From the NCBI GenBank assembly GCA_965197385.1, contig CBDANA010000009.1, positions 930,001 to 994,000 of the forward strand: DNA of 64,000 nucleotides, written 5' to 3'. The position numbers and the translations under genes are program-made. The DNA comes from G963667915 sp965197385 (GTDB taxonomy: Bacteria; Acidobacteriota; Vicinamibacteria; Vicinamibacterales; UBA823). Positions 44,284-53,325 of the stretch are shown one piece after another. A model generated the notes under the pieces. That model searched no databases. It was not told the origin of the DNA and worked only from the letters and a program-made list of their open reading frames with translations. The number at the start of each line of letters is the position of its first letter. The stretch's first letter is position 1.

Positions 44284-45393
44284 ATGGTGTCGAAAGGTTC
44301 CCCGCCAGTCGCCCGTCGCGAGCGGCGCGCGTTGCCTCGAAACCAGCGCGGCGCGCCGGAGAATCCGCCAGGACGCTTTGAAGTGCTGCACATCGAGCCC
44401 AAGCCTGACGAGACCGGTGCCCCCGACGACACCGCGTCGGTGCGCGGTGTGCCGACACTTTACTTTCGCGATGCCTCCCGGTCGATCCTCTCGTCGAACA
44501 CGAGTCCCGATGTACCGTTCAACCGCAGTGTGAATCCGTACCGCGGCTGCGAGCACGGCTGCATCTACTGCTATGCCCGGCCCACGCACGAGTACCTCGG
44601 TCTGTCGGCCGGGCTCGATTTCGAGACGCAGATCTTCGTCAAGCCGCGCGCGCCGGAACTCCTGCGGGCTGAGCTGTCGCGCCGATCGTGGACGCCCCAG
44701 GTGCTTGCGATGAGTGGGGTGACCGATCCGTATCAGCCGATCGAGCGCCGGCTCCAACTCACGCGCGGGTGTCTGGCCGTGCTTGCCGAGTTCCGCAACC
44801 CCGTGGGGGTCATCACGAAGAGCGCCCTCGTCACCAGCGACCTCGACCTCCTGGCCGAGCTCGCCACCCACCGCTGCGTGAGCGTCACCCTCTCGGTGAC
44901 CACGCTTGAGGAGGACGTGCGGCGGGCGATGGAGCCGCGGGCCTCCACGGCCGAGCGAAGATTCGAGGCGATCACACGACTCCGCAACCGGGGTGTCCTC
45001 GCAGGCGTGAGCATCGCCCCCGTCGTGCCCGGGCTCACCGACCACGAGATCGTACCGATCCTCAAGCAGGCCGCGCAAGCCGGCGCCCAGTTCGCGCACT
45101 TCATCGTGCTGCGGCTACCCTATGGCGTGAAGGATCTCTTCGAGGCTTGGCTCGAAGCACACTTCCCCGACCGGAAGCAGAAGGTGCTGCATCGGATCAG
45201 GGAACTGCGCGGCGGGAATCTCACGACCTCGACGTTTGGAGAGCGGATGCGCGGCACCGGGGTCTGGGCGGAGACCCTCGCGGCCATGTTTCACATGGCC
45301 CGCACGCAGGCCGGCATCCCACCCAAAGGCCCAGCGCTCTCAACCGCAGCGTTCAGGACGGCCACGCGACAGCCCGGGCTGTTCGAACACTGA
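44284..45393 (+). CDS. PA0069-family radical SAM protein (SplB-like)
   Basis: The 369-residue protein has a short basic leader, a NPYRGCEHGCIYCYARPTHE motif near residue 83-102 with CxxxCxxC for the 4Fe-4S cluster, and VLAMSGVTDPYQPIE, VITKSALVTSDLDLL and SVTTLEEDVRRAMEPR. These belong to the PA0069/Rv2578c group distantly related to spore photoproduct lyase. A DNA-related repair role is often guessed but unproven. It appears intact and follows the split IS6 element by about 100 bases. Confidence 0.88.
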   Translation: MVSKGSPPVARRERRALPRNQRGAPENPPGRFEVLHIEPKPDETGAPDDTASVRGVPTLYFRDASRSILSSNTSPDVPFNRSVNPYRGCEHGCIYCYARPTHEYLGLSAGLDFETQIFVKPRAPELLRAELSRRSWTPQVLAMSGVTDPYQPIERRLQLTRGCLAVLAEFRNPVGVITKSALVTSDLDLLAELATHRCVSVTLSVTTLEEDVRRAMEPRASTAERRFEAITRLRNRGVLAGVSIAPVVPGLTDHEIVPILKQAAQAGAQFAHFIVLRLPYGVKDLFEAWLEAHFPDRKQKVLHRIRELRGGNLTTSTFGERMRGTGVWAETLAAMFHMARTQAGIPPKGPALSTAAFRTATRQPGLFEH

Positions 45394-45772
45394 GTCCGGT
45401 CAAACCACGCACACCGCCACCGGTGGCGCCAGGGGCCGGCACCGGCACCGGAGGCCGACCGCCCACGGCCAGCGGGCCGCATGACGCGGTCGTGTGTCGG
45501 ATGCATCTGGCCATGCTGCGCACGACGGCACAAGACTGCTGGTCCGCAGGGATCGGCGGCTCGGGCGAATGGCGAGGGCCACCGGCGACGAGTGAGGCCC
45601 GTGAAACGGTCGATTATCGGCCGTGTATCGGGCCGTTATCGGTCGGTAATCCCGCGACCAGCCGTCGGCCTCGCGCGGCTGGCGTCAATAGCGACTGTTG
45701 AGGGCATCGACGGCCGCGTTCAGGCGGACCACGCGCGGCCGGGAGTCCGGCGCGCGCCATGGCAGGCTGAGG
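45394..45772. other. Gene-free interval with short TATCGG repeats
   Basis: No convincing gene is seen. At 45605-45655 the motif TATCGG(G)CCG recurs three to four times with irregular spacing (GATTATCGGCCG, GTATCGGGCCG, TTATCGGTCGG). The rest is GC-rich low-complexity sequence. Confidence 0.35.
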
Positions 45773-46000
45773 TTAACTATCTGTTTGGTTTAGAAGATGC
45801 GAGAGCGCTCTATTTAATTCGGCCTCATCTTTGAGGGCTTGAGCCAGCCGCTCCGACAGTTCCCCAAGAACAACACGAATACTGCTCGCTTGTTCGAGGC
45901 AGTAGGCATCGTCGCGGTCATGCAATCCGTCACTGAGGGCGGAATGAAGCAGCCGCAGCGGGTTGTGACCTTCGATCAACAGCGCCTGTGGAATCGAGTC
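45773..46000 (-). pseudogene. Fragment of an uncharacterised small helical protein
   Basis: The minus-strand frame, open upstream of the ATG at 45979, reads DSIPQALLIEGHNPLRLLHSA, then LSDGLHDRDDAYCLEQASS and VVLGELSERLAQALKDEAELN. It is a helical, clearly protein-like sequence of a family I know only as hypothetical. The 5' part is missing, since it runs into an integrase remnant on the other strand at about 45990. It could also be a 68-residue protein from ATG 45979. Confidence 0.4.
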
Positions 46001-46098
46001 CTTCTCCGACCTGTTCGCGCGCCGGCGCCAGCTGATGGACGAGTGGGCCGCCTATCTGAACGGACGGCACGGAACCGACGATTCGCTGCCCCGCTGAC
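45987..46098 (+). pseudogene. P4-type integrase tail
   Basis: The frame GIESFSDLFARRRQLMDEWAAYLNG, then RHGTDDSLPR and a stop, matches the extreme C-terminus of P4-type integrases (S-D-L-F-x-R-R-R-x-L-M-x-x-W-A-x-Y), just after the catalytic Tyr. It is the third P4-integrase piece in this accessory region. The 150 bases up to 46250 show no gene. Confidence 0.6.
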
Positions 46099-46250
46099 GC
46101 GGCGCAGGAGCGGTCCGGCGGCCTGGACTATCGAGCCCGGCTGGTGCCCATGGCTCCAGCGCGTCTCCAGTTCCGGACGGCGCCTTACCCGGCCGTTCCG
46201 CGGGCCGTGCGCAGCAGCGCCAGCGCGTAGACCACTCCGATTGTACGTCG

Positions 46251-47291
46251 TCAGACCAAGTTGGACACTTCGGCGCCGTTGCGTAGAGACACATCCGAGC
46301 GAATGGCCGCGTGATGCGGCCCGTGTAAGTTCTCGCGTTTCCGTTGCTGCAGCGTCCGCTGTTTAATGCGTGCCCGGCGCGCCAGGATGGTGACCTGCCG
46401 TCCGTGAAACATGTCGGCGGGCGTCACGTTCTGCAGCGCCTCATGATACCGCCGGTGATTGTAGTCCTCCACGAAATGGGCGACCGCCCGTTCCACGTCC
46501 CACGGCGTGTAGTAGTGCTCGAGTTTCACGACGTTCTTCAGCGAGCGGTGGTACCGCTCGATCTTCCCCTGGGTCATCGGGTGATACGGTGCGCTGCGCG
46601 TGTGCGGCAGCCCGTGGGCCTCCAGATAGGTCGCGAGCTGCCCCGAGATGTAGCAGGGCCCATTGTCGCTGAGCAAGCGCGGGCGATGCGCCACCGGGAC
46701 CGCATCGACGCCGGTGGCGGCGCGTGCCAAGTCGAGGGTCTCCATGACGTCCATGGCCTGCATCGACGTGCGCAGGGTCCAGGCCAGGATGTACCGCGAG
46801 TAGTCATCGAGCACGGTCGACAAGTAGTACCAGCCCCAGCCCACCACGTGGAGATACGTAAAGTCGGTTTGCCACAGCTCGTTCGGCCGGTGCGTCGGCT
46901 GCTGAAACACCTTGCCCGCCGACAGCACGACGAAGGCCGGGCTGGTGATCAGGTCGAAGGCTTTCAGAATGCGATAGACGCTCGATTCCGAAAGGAAATG
47001 CGCCTCCCGGTCCGTGAATTACCAGGCCAGTTCCCGCGGCGTGCGCTCGGGCACGGCCAAGGCGAGGTCGACGACCTGTTGTCGCACCCGTGGTGGAATG
47101 CGATTCCAGTGCCGCCGCGCAGCCGGCGGGCGGGCCGCGAGCCCATCCAATCCGCCCTCGGCGTAGCGGCGATACCACGTGTAGAACGTCGCGCGCGGCA
47201 CCTGGAGCTCGCGGAGCGTCTGCCGGACGGGCAGATCCGAGCCTTCGACCAAGCGAATGACTTCGGCCTTCTCGGCCGCCGTCAGTCGCAC
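46251..47291 (-). pseudogene. IS3 orfB transposase interrupted by a stop codon
   Basis: The frame begins MRLTAAEKAEVIRLVEGSDLP, then PRATFYTWYRRYAEGG (HTH). After TPRELAW a TAA occurs (about 47019), and the same frame goes on FTDREAHFLSESSVYRILKAFDLITSP, NELWQTDFTYLHVVGWGWYYLSTVLDDYSRY (first Asp), LLSDNGPCYIS (second Asp), TQGKIERYHRSLKN (Glu). One base change thus separates a 90-codon N-terminal part from a 226-codon catalytic part that has its own ATG at 46928. Confidence 0.82.
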
Positions 47292-47650
47292 GTGTCGTCT
47301 CCCGAGTCGGAGCCCGTCACGTTTTTTTTGAGCAGGCGGTTTTCGAGGACGACCTCGGCCACGAGCTGCTTCAGGCGGCTATTCTCCTTGCGCAGATCGG
47401 TGACCTCGGGGGCCGTCGCTTCACGGCTCGTATCGCCGACAAGACGCTTCTTGCCGGCCTCGAGAAACTCCTTGCTCCACCGGTAGTACAGATTCGGCGC
47501 CAGCCCTTCCTTCCGGCACAGCGTGGCGATGCTCTCCTCGCCGCGCAGGCCCTCGAGTACGATCCGAATCTTCTCTTCGGCTGAAAACCGCCGGCGCGTC
47601 TTCCGCCGGATTTCCTGCACGACTCTTTCTGGCGACGCTTCCTTGCCCAT
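47282..47650 (-). CDS. IS3 orfA (HTH regulator/transposase subunit)
   Basis: The 122-residue protein is intact: helix-turn-helix ESIATLCRKEGLAPNLYYRWSKEFLEAGKKRLVG and a C-terminal coiled segment used for OrfA-OrfAB pairing. It ends TGSDSGDDTCD, ten bases into orfB. The deleted derivative at 41173-41250 keeps the same C-terminus, which supports the common origin. Confidence 0.85.
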   Translation of the reverse strand: MGKEASPERVVQEIRRKTRRRFSAEEKIRIVLEGLRGEESIATLCRKEGLAPNLYYRWSKEFLEAGKKRLVGDTSREATAPEVTDLRKENSRLKQLVAEVVLENRLLKKNVTGSDSGDDTCD

Positions 47651-47697
47651 GGGGATCCTCCTCCCCTGGCTCGGAAGTGTCTCTTACTTTCAGGGCC

Positions 47698-47823
47698 TCA
47701 ATGGTCCAAAAGGGTCTGAACCCCTACAACGAGCCCCACGGTCGCGACAAGCACGAGCACGGCCACGGTGTCCACATCCGACAGTATCCTCGCGACGAGT
47801 CCGGGTGTCACCATCGAGCGCAT
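47698..47823 (-). CDS. Possible 41-residue single-span membrane protein or fragment
   Basis: The minus-strand frame ends with MVTPGLVARILSDVDTVAV then LVLVATVGLVVGVQTLLDH, one transmembrane helix after an amphipathic start. No ribosome-binding site is visible and upstream codons are not convincing, so it may be the tail of a lost membrane protein. Confidence 0.25.
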   Translation of the reverse strand: MRSMVTPGLVARILSDVDTVAVLVLVATVGLVVGVQTLLDH

Positions 47824-48037
47824 ACCCGGCCGACAATCTACGTTGAACGGCCGAAGTGAGGAAGATTGTGTCAGAGCGACTGGAAATACTGGGCCACTCG
47901 ACGCAAGGCGCAGCAGCACGAGTTCGGTACACCACCCACCAAACAGAAGCGCAGGCAGGTTCGGCTGAGGTGGTCCGAGTACCAGGCACGAGCAACGCAG
48001 CCACAGTTGGTTGGTGTGTATCGAGGCACGAGCACGA

Positions 48038-48247
48038 GTGGCTCCTGCCATCGGCGAAGCGGTCAAGCAGCTTTCGGACGGCACCAGGAGCCGCGCCCAG
48101 GAGATTCCCTGGAAGCAGATCGCCGGCATGCGCGATCGTCTGACGCACGACTACTTCGGCGTGGATCTCGGGCTGGTGTGGACAACGGTCGAACAGGAAC
48201 TGCCGCGGCTGAAGGCCGCCGTCGAGACCTTGCTGACGCTCGGTTGA
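48038..48247 (+). pseudogene. HepT-like ribonuclease toxin, C-terminal fragment
   Basis: The frame VAPAIGEAVKQLSDGTRSRA then EIPWKQIAGMRDRLTHDYFGVDLGLVWTTVEQELPRLK is the C-terminal half of HepT (DUF86) toxins. RDRLTHDYF is the R-x4-H-x-Y RNase motif. The first helices are missing, and no MntA nucleotidyltransferase antitoxin gene is adjacent. The preceding sequence (47830-48010) does not continue the frame with family-like residues. The 290 bases after it hold no gene. Confidence 0.65.
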
Positions 48248-48514
48248 ACCCCGTCGGCTGGTGCGCGGCGGGTGTGCTGACGGCGGCAGATTCACTGTAC
48301 CTGTTTTGTACCTGGACCTCGGCTTTTGAGCGTTTCTCGCGTATCTGGCGTTTTAGTTTTCCTAAAGTATTAGGAAATCTGGACTTCTGGGCGGATCGAC
48401 TCCCGCCGCCTCCATCAACGCCTGCGCGTGTTGTAGACGACGCCAACGGAGTACAGGTAGTCGCTCTTCAGTACGCCTATGGAGTTGGGAGTTGACTTGT
48501 GGGCGTTGCTCAAA

Positions 48515-49751
48515 AAACGCAGACTTTACAACTTAAATCGCCCTACATGGGACAGGGGCCGATCAGCAAGCATCGCGCAGAGCTGTTTTGCCCAAAACAC
48601 CATCGCGGCTCGTTTTTCCCGATCGTAGCTGTATCGGTCGTAGACACCGTAGACGTGATATCTCGACTTTCGGAGTGATTGAGGACCCGAGCCACGATGA
48701 ATCGCGGCACCCCGCCGCTTGTCATGATGCTCGCCGCAGTCCGCCGCAGGTCATGCCCCCGGAAGTCACTCACGTTCGCCCGGTTCTCGCGCGCGAGGCG
48801 TCGACTCACATGCTTAAAGTCGCCCATGAGAGACTCCGGAAACACCCACTCACATCCCTCCGTCGGGATGATCCCAGCGAGGATCTCCCGAGCGAGCGGG
48901 TTCAGGTAGACGCGATGCCCCTGCTGGTTCTTCACGAAATCGGCCGGGATCGTCCACCATTCGCCTACGCGGTCTTGCCAGCGCATCCGCAAGATCTCAC
49001 CGCCGCGCTGTGCTGTGACGAGGCGCAGGCGAAACCAGGCGGCTACGTGCGGAGACTGCGTGTCACATGCGGTCCACACGCGCCGAAGTTCGTCCGCAGT
49101 CAGGACCCGTTCCCGACTCCTCTCGCGGGTGACCTTGGCCACACCGATCGCAGGGTTCTGATCGACGAGCTCTCGTTCCAGGCCAAAGTTGTAGATCTTT
49201 GAGATCAGGGCTCGCGTGCGATTCGCGCCGATTCTCGCACCTCGAGCGGCCATGCCGTCGAGTAGGTCCCTCACATCCCGTCGCGATACGACAGCAGCTG
49301 CCTTCTTTTTCCAGACCGGGCGGAGGTTGGCGTCAATTTGGCGCTGGTCTTCAGCCCAGCTCTTCTTCTCCAGCTTGGCGTATCGCTCGATGTACTCCGC
49401 GGCGAGTTCCTCGAAGGTCAACGCGTGCCGTACCGCACGCTTGTCACCGACGGGATCTCCACCTTGCGCGACAGTCCGCTGAGCCTGCTGCGCCAGCTCG
49501 CGCGCATCCGCCAGCCCAACCGCAGGATAGCGGCCGAGCGTCAAGCGTTTCTGGATACCGTTTGCACGGTAGAGAAGGCTCCAGGTACGAGTACGCTTCG
49601 GCGTGATTCTGAGACTGAGGCCAGGCGTCGAGTCATCGAAGTACTCAACGCTGCCCCTTGTGGGTGGCGGCAGCCCGCGGATGCTCTGAGCCGAAAGGAT
49701 ACGTTTGGTGAAGCGCCGAGGCGACGGCTGACCCCCCTGAGACATGAGCAC
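48515..49751 (-). pseudogene. P4-type integrase with frameshift before the catalytic tyrosine
   Basis: The start MLMSQGGQPSPRRFTKRILSA leads into an N-terminal arm-binding domain (LSLRITPKRTRTWSLLYRANGIQKRLTLGRYPAVGLADAR), a core-binding domain and the catalytic residues Arg (RLVTAQRGGEILRM), Lys, and His-x2-Arg (GHDLRRTAASIM). After VLNHSESRDITS the frame is wrong; the true end, YDRYSYDREKRAAMVFWAKQL with the catalytic Tyr, lies one frame over and ends at about 48515. The gene lies 60 bases from the tRNA-Pro 3' end, the classic position for an integrase of a genomic island. One-base loss would inactivate it unless it is a sequencing error. Confidence 0.85.
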
Positions 49752-49815
49752 CCCCGTGAGGCTCGGGTTTATGTTACCTATTTGTTACCACAAACCTCAC
49801 GGAAGTGCAAAAGTT

Positions 49816-49892
49816 TGGTCGGGATGACTGGATTTGAACCAGCGACCCCCTGACCCCCAGTCAGGTGCGCTACCAGACTGCGCCACATCCCG
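49816..49892 (-). tRNA. tRNA-Pro (GGG)
   Basis: On the minus strand the sequence folds fully: acceptor CGGGATG/CATCCCG, D-stem GCGC/GCGC, anticodon stem CCTGA/TCAGG with loop CTGGGGG (anticodon GGG), T-stem GCTGG with TTCAAAT, discriminator A and encoded CCA (49816-49818). It reads CCC and CCU proline codons. Its 3' end faces the P4 integrase, so it is the likely attachment site (attB/attR) of the island. No second copy of its 3' end was found in the window. Confidence 0.97.
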
Positions 49893-49944
49893 TATTCCGT
49901 CACGCGAGGTCCAGCCGTCCGTCCGGGCTCAATGTCCGGCAGCG

Positions 49945-50035
49945 GGCATCAGTCATCAGTCATCAGGCATCAGGCATCGGGCGAGGTCACGGGCCAGTTC
50001 GCATCACCACATCAAACATCAGACATCAGCGGCGA
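49945..50035. repeat. TGATGNN heptad repeats at the merR stop codon
   Basis: On the minus strand the merR stop TGA starts TGATGTC-TGATGTT-TGATGTG, and 50 bases further the array resumes as TGATGCC-TGATGCC-TGATGAC-TGATGAC-TGATGCC. The 7-base unit again places stop triplets in all frames. It lies between merR and tRNA-Pro. Confidence 0.75.
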
Positions 50036-50496
50036 GTCTTCGCGCCCTTCTTCCCCTGCCGGGCCGGCTTTACGCGGGCTGCCTTCCGCGGGGGCGCCAC
50101 GGCGACGGACCGGTCGGCTCCGTTCCCCGAGAGCATCTCCAAAATGCCCCTGAGGCCAGACTTGACCTCCTCGATCCCCTGCCGCAACTCCGGAGCCCCA
50201 AGCGCCTCGGGTGACCGGTCGGCCTCCGCCGCGACCTCATCCCGCTCCTCCTCCAACCGGCGGCGGGCACCGCCGAGCGTCAAGCCGTCGACGAACAGCA
50301 GTTCCTTCAGCCGAAGCACGAGCTGGACGTCGCTCCTGCGGTACACGCGCGCGCCACGCCCCTTGGCTACCCCCAAATAGGGAAACTCGGCCTCCCACGA
50401 CCGCAGAACGTAGGCCTTGACCTGCGCGATCTCACACACTTCGGATGACTTGTACGACGCGCGCCTGGGAATCTCTAGGGGCGAACTGACTGTCAT
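50026..50496 (-). CDS. MerR-family transcriptional regulator
   Basis: With ATG 50496 the protein has 156 residues. The winged HTH SYKSSEVCEIAQVKAYVLRSWEAEFPYLGVAKGRGARVYRRSDVQLV occupies about residues 14-60, then a dimerisation helix and a basic tail KPARQGKKGAKTRR. There are no metal-binding Cys, so the signal is not a thiophilic metal. Location close to der and ihf/HU genes is usual for this MerR type. Its stop is part of a heptad repeat. Confidence 0.85.
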   Translation of the reverse strand: MTVSSPLEIPRRASYKSSEVCEIAQVKAYVLRSWEAEFPYLGVAKGRGARVYRRSDVQLVLRLKELLFVDGLTLGGARRRLEEERDEVAAEADRSPEALGAPELRQGIEEVKSGLRGILEMLSGNGADRSVAVAPPRKAARVKPARQGKKGAKTRR

Positions 50497-50540
50497 GGCC
50501 CCGCCCGCCGGGTAGGGCCAGTATAGCACGCTGGTTCCCG

Positions 50541-51911
50541 CTACTTGCCGCGCCGCCGCACGTGCAACCGAATCGGCGTGCCCTCGAACCCGAACGCCTC
50601 TCTTAGGCGGTTCGTCACGAACCGCATATAGGAGAAGTGAAACTGGGTCGCGATGTTCGTGAAGAAGACGAACGTCGGCGGGGCCACGCCGGTCTGCGCG
50701 GAGTACAGCACGCGCACCACGCGACGGCCGGGGCTGACGGGCGGATGCTGCCTGGTCACCCGCTCAACGAAGCGGTTGAGTTCCCCGGTCGGCACACGAC
50801 GTTGTCGCGCGTTGGCCACCCGGTCGACGGTCTCCATGAGCTTCGGTAGGCGCTCCCCCGTCAGAGCGGACACGTGCAGCAGCGGTGCATACTCCAGAAA
50901 CTTGAGTTGGCGACGGGAGGTCTCGTCGAACTCGCTGGCCCGATCGCCGTCGCCCTTCATCAAGTCCCACTTGTTGGCGGCGAGAACGATGCCACAGCCC
51001 CGACGTTCCACCTCGCCGGCGATCGCGGCATCCTGGTCGGTCACACCCTCATGAGCATCGATGAGCAACACTGCGACATCGGCCCGTTCGATCGCCCGCC
51101 GCGCCACGACCACGCTCACCGACTCGACCTGGCCGCTGCCGGCCACACGCCCCGGGCGTCGAATCCCAGCGGTATCGACAATCCGGAACTGCCGCCCGTG
51201 CCATCGCAGAACCTCGTCGACCGCATCCCTCGTCGTCCCCGGACGCTCGCTGACCAGCATCCGCTCCTCTCGGAGCAAGCGGTTCACCAGCGAAGACTTG
51301 CCGACGTTGGGTCGGCCGACGATCGCAATGGCCGTTTCGCCATCTGACTCCGAGTCGCTGTCGGCCGCGTCTCCCCCGGCTACCGCCCGGGAGCGTCCCG
51401 GTAACCGGCTCACGATCCGGTCCAGCAGGTCGCCGACGCCCGTCCCATGTTCGGCGGAAATCTCGAGCACTGATTCGAAACCGAACTGGTAGAACTCCAT
51501 CGCGTGGCCACGCGCTCGGTGATCGTCGCACTTGTTCACGGCGACGACTACCGGCACGCCGACCCGCCGAACGGCATCGGCGACCGCCTCGTCAGCTCCC
51601 ACGACGCCGTCTCGCCCGTCGACTACGAACAGGATGACATCGGCCGAAGCAATGCCTTGCCGGCACCGTTCCAGCACTTCGGTCTGCAACGGGTCGTCGG
51701 AGGCCCCGAACATGCCGCCCGCGTCCACCAGACGAAACGTCGTCCCTTGCCACTCCGCCCTCTCGCCAACCAGATCTCTCGTCGTGCCGGGCGTGGGCGT
51801 TACGATCACCTTGCGAGACCCGGTGATCCGGTTGAAGAGGGTCGACTTTCCCACGTTGGGACGGCCGGCGAGGACGACTGACGGCAGCGCCGCACGGCGT
51901 TTGACGGACAT
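50541..51911 (-). CDS. der: GTPase Der (EngA), 50S ribosome assembly
   Basis: Two GTPase domains lie in tandem. The first has GRPNVGKS near residue 17 and NKCD near 128. The second has GRPNVGKS near 202 and NKWD near 313. A C-terminal KH-like domain follows (PTFVFFTNIATQFHFSYMRFVTNRLREAFGFEGTPIRL). It binds the 50S subunit and is essential for its assembly. ATG 51911 (MSVKRRAALPSVVLAG) is preferred to 51923. It is divergent from the ihf/HU gene. Confidence 0.95.
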   Translation of the reverse strand: MSVKRRAALPSVVLAGRPNVGKSTLFNRITGSRKVIVTPTPGTTRDLVGERAEWQGTTFRLVDAGGMFGASDDPLQTEVLERCRQGIASADVILFVVDGRDGVVGADEAVADAVRRVGVPVVVAVNKCDDHRARGHAMEFYQFGFESVLEISAEHGTGVGDLLDRIVSRLPGRSRAVAGGDAADSDSESDGETAIAIVGRPNVGKSSLVNRLLREERMLVSERPGTTRDAVDEVLRWHGRQFRIVDTAGIRRPGRVAGSGQVESVSVVVARRAIERADVAVLLIDAHEGVTDQDAAIAGEVERRGCGIVLAANKWDLMKGDGDRASEFDETSRRQLKFLEYAPLLHVSALTGERLPKLMETVDRVANARQRRVPTGELNRFVERVTRQHPPVSPGRRVVRVLYSAQTGVAPPTFVFFTNIATQFHFSYMRFVTNRLREAFGFEGTPIRLHVRRRGK

Positions 51912-51952
51912 GGCCCGATTCACGATCGTCGAAAGCCAGTTAGACCCAGACT

Positions 51953-51981
51953 TGACAGTCTAAGTCACTATATCTATGATA
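51953..51981 (+). promoter_or_regulatory. Sigma70 promoter for the ihf/HU gene
   Basis: TTGACA at 51953-51958 is a perfect -35 box; 17 bases later TATGAT at 51976-51981 is a near-perfect -10 box. Transcription would start at about 51988, 22 bases before the ATG at 52010. It is the clearest promoter in the window, fitting the high expression of nucleoid proteins. It lies just upstream of der on the other strand. Confidence 0.85.
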
Positions 51982-52009
51982 GTTACACATGTGTGTGGGC
52001 TCCTAACTT

Positions 52010-52282
52010 ATGGTTAAAGTCGACATTGTGAACCAGGTTTCCACCGTCGCCACCATCACCAAGGTCAAGGCCGAAGTGGCGGTCGACGCCGTATTCGGCG
52101 CGATGCGACTCTCGATGCAACGGGGCGAGCGGATCGAGTTGAGAGGCTTCGGCGTCTTCCAGGTGAAGCCCCGTAAACGCGGCATCGGGCGCAATCCCCG
52201 AACCGGGAAGGAAGTTCGGATTCCTCCTGGCCGCACGATTCGTTTCAAGCCGGGCAAGGACCTCCAGAACATCGGAGAGTAG
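52010..52282 (+). CDS. HU/IHF-family DNA-bending protein
   Basis: The 90-residue protein has VDAVFGAMRLSMQRGERIELRGFGVFQVKPRKRGIGRNPRTGKEVRIPPGRTIRFKPGK in pieces: the beta-arm GRNPRTGKE with the conserved Pro that intercalates DNA, and the G-F-G-x-F hairpin. The GRNPxTG arm and IPPGRTIRFKPGK end are as in IHF-alpha-like subunits. It acts in nucleoid structure and regulation. Strong promoter upstream. It is co-directional with the following peptidase gene 17 bases on. Confidence 0.93.
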   Translation: MVKVDIVNQVSTVATITKVKAEVAVDAVFGAMRLSMQRGERIELRGFGVFQVKPRKRGIGRNPRTGKEVRIPPGRTIRFKPGKDLQNIGE

Positions 52283-52299
52283 CCGGTCGACGTCGCGCT

Positions 52300-53271
52300 G
52301 TGTCCTCTGCGCCCAGCGACTCCCCTCCGCGACCGTCCGAGGTCGGCGGGCCGCCGGCTGCCGCGGACTCGATTCAGACGCCCACCCGACGCCGCCCGAC
52401 CGTTCATCTCCTCTTGTTTCTGGCAACCGTCGCCACGACGACACTCGTGGGAAGCTGCCATTACGCCCGCTTCGTCTCGGACTTCGGCGCTCACAATCCG
52501 GGCAGCGCGAGCCTACTCATCCCGCAAGGCTTCTGGTACAGCGCCACGATTCTCGCCATTCTCGGGTCGCACGAATTCGGCCACTACTGGACCTGCCGTT
52601 ACTACGGCGTGGACGCATCGCTCCCCTACTTTATCCCCGCACCCATCTGGCTTACCGGGACACTCGGCGCGTTCATTCGCATCCGCCAGCCTATCCGCAC
52701 GAAACCTATGCTGTTCGACATCGGGATCGCCGGCCCGATTGCCGGATTCGTCGTCGCGGTGCCGGCGCTCGTCATCGGCCTGGCACTGTCCCGTCACGTT
52801 CCGCTGCCGTCAGACTTCAGCGGCTTGTCGCTCGGTGAACCGCTGCTCTTTCAGGCCACCTCATGGCTGATCTGGGGGCCGACGCCCGACGGCTACTCGC
52901 TGAACCTGCATCCGATGGGCTTCGCCGCCTGGTTCGGCCTGCTCGCCACAGCCCTCAACCTCTTTCCAATCGGACAACTGGATGGCGGGCACATCGCGTA
53001 TGCCGTCTTCGGCCGGCGGTCAACGCTGATCACGCTCACCATGGTTGGAATGTCGGTGTTGCTCACGTTCTGGTCGCGGAGTTGGATCGTGTGGACCGTC
53101 ATGCTTGTCGTCATGCTGGTCATGTTCGGTCCGCGCCACCCCCGCACGATGGACGAACACGTCCCGCTCGATCCCAGACGCCGCGCGACCGCCACCGCGG
53201 CACTCGTCATGTTCATCCTGTGTTTCACGCCGGCGCCCATCGAGCCGCTCAACCTTCTCGACCTACCGTAG
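52300..53271 (+). CDS. Site-2-protease-like membrane peptidase (M50)
   Basis: The 323-residue protein has five to six membrane segments. HEFGHY near residue 91 carries the zinc-binding His pair and the catalytic Glu, and NLFPIGQLDGGH near 231 provides the third ligand (Asp). This is the S2P/M50 pattern without a PDZ domain. It would cleave a substrate within the membrane, typically an anti-sigma factor; the target is unknown. It starts with GTG 52300 and ends at TAG in the TAGCAGCCCGTGGTG motif of the dispersed repeat. Confidence 0.9.
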   Translation: MSSAPSDSPPRPSEVGGPPAAADSIQTPTRRRPTVHLLLFLATVATTTLVGSCHYARFVSDFGAHNPGSASLLIPQGFWYSATILAILGSHEFGHYWTCRYYGVDASLPYFIPAPIWLTGTLGAFIRIRQPIRTKPMLFDIGIAGPIAGFVVAVPALVIGLALSRHVPLPSDFSGLSLGEPLLFQATSWLIWGPTPDGYSLNLHPMGFAAWFGLLATALNLFPIGQLDGGHIAYAVFGRRSTLITLTMVGMSVLLTFWSRSWIVWTVMLVVMLVMFGPRHPRTMDEHVPLDPRRRATATAALVMFILCFTPAPIEPLNLLDLP

Positions 53272-53283
53272 CAGCCCGTGGTG
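53269..53283 (+). repeat. Single end of the dispersed inverted-repeat element at the peptidase stop codon
   Basis: TAGCAGCCCGTGGTG matches the outer arm of copies B-D. The TAG is the stop codon of the M50 peptidase gene. No second arm or interior follows before priA ends at 53326. Confidence 0.55.
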
Positions 53284-53325
53284 CGTCGAACAGTCGCGCG
53301 AGTATTCACCGACCCGTCGCTGGAA

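Larger units (their letters stand above)
46251..47690 (-). mobile_element. IS3-family element with orfA and broken orfB
   Basis: The ends carry GGACACTTCGG (46266) and, inverted, CGGAAGTGTCTC (47670). orfA (47282-47650, 122 residues) has an HTH (RRFSAEEKIRIVLEGLRGEESIATLCRKEGL) and a leucine-zipper-like end (LRKENSRLKQLVAEVVLENRLLKK). orfB (47291 down to 46251) overlaps orfA by ten bases, as needed for programmed frameshifting. Confidence 0.85.

Noticed and set aside
45605..45655. TATCGG repeats as replication iterons
   Set aside because: Units vary in length and spacing, and there is no Rep gene, DnaA box cluster or partition gene nearby.
49945..50035. Possible CRISPR array
   Set aside because: The units are only seven bases, with no spacers of uniform size and no cas genes in the window.
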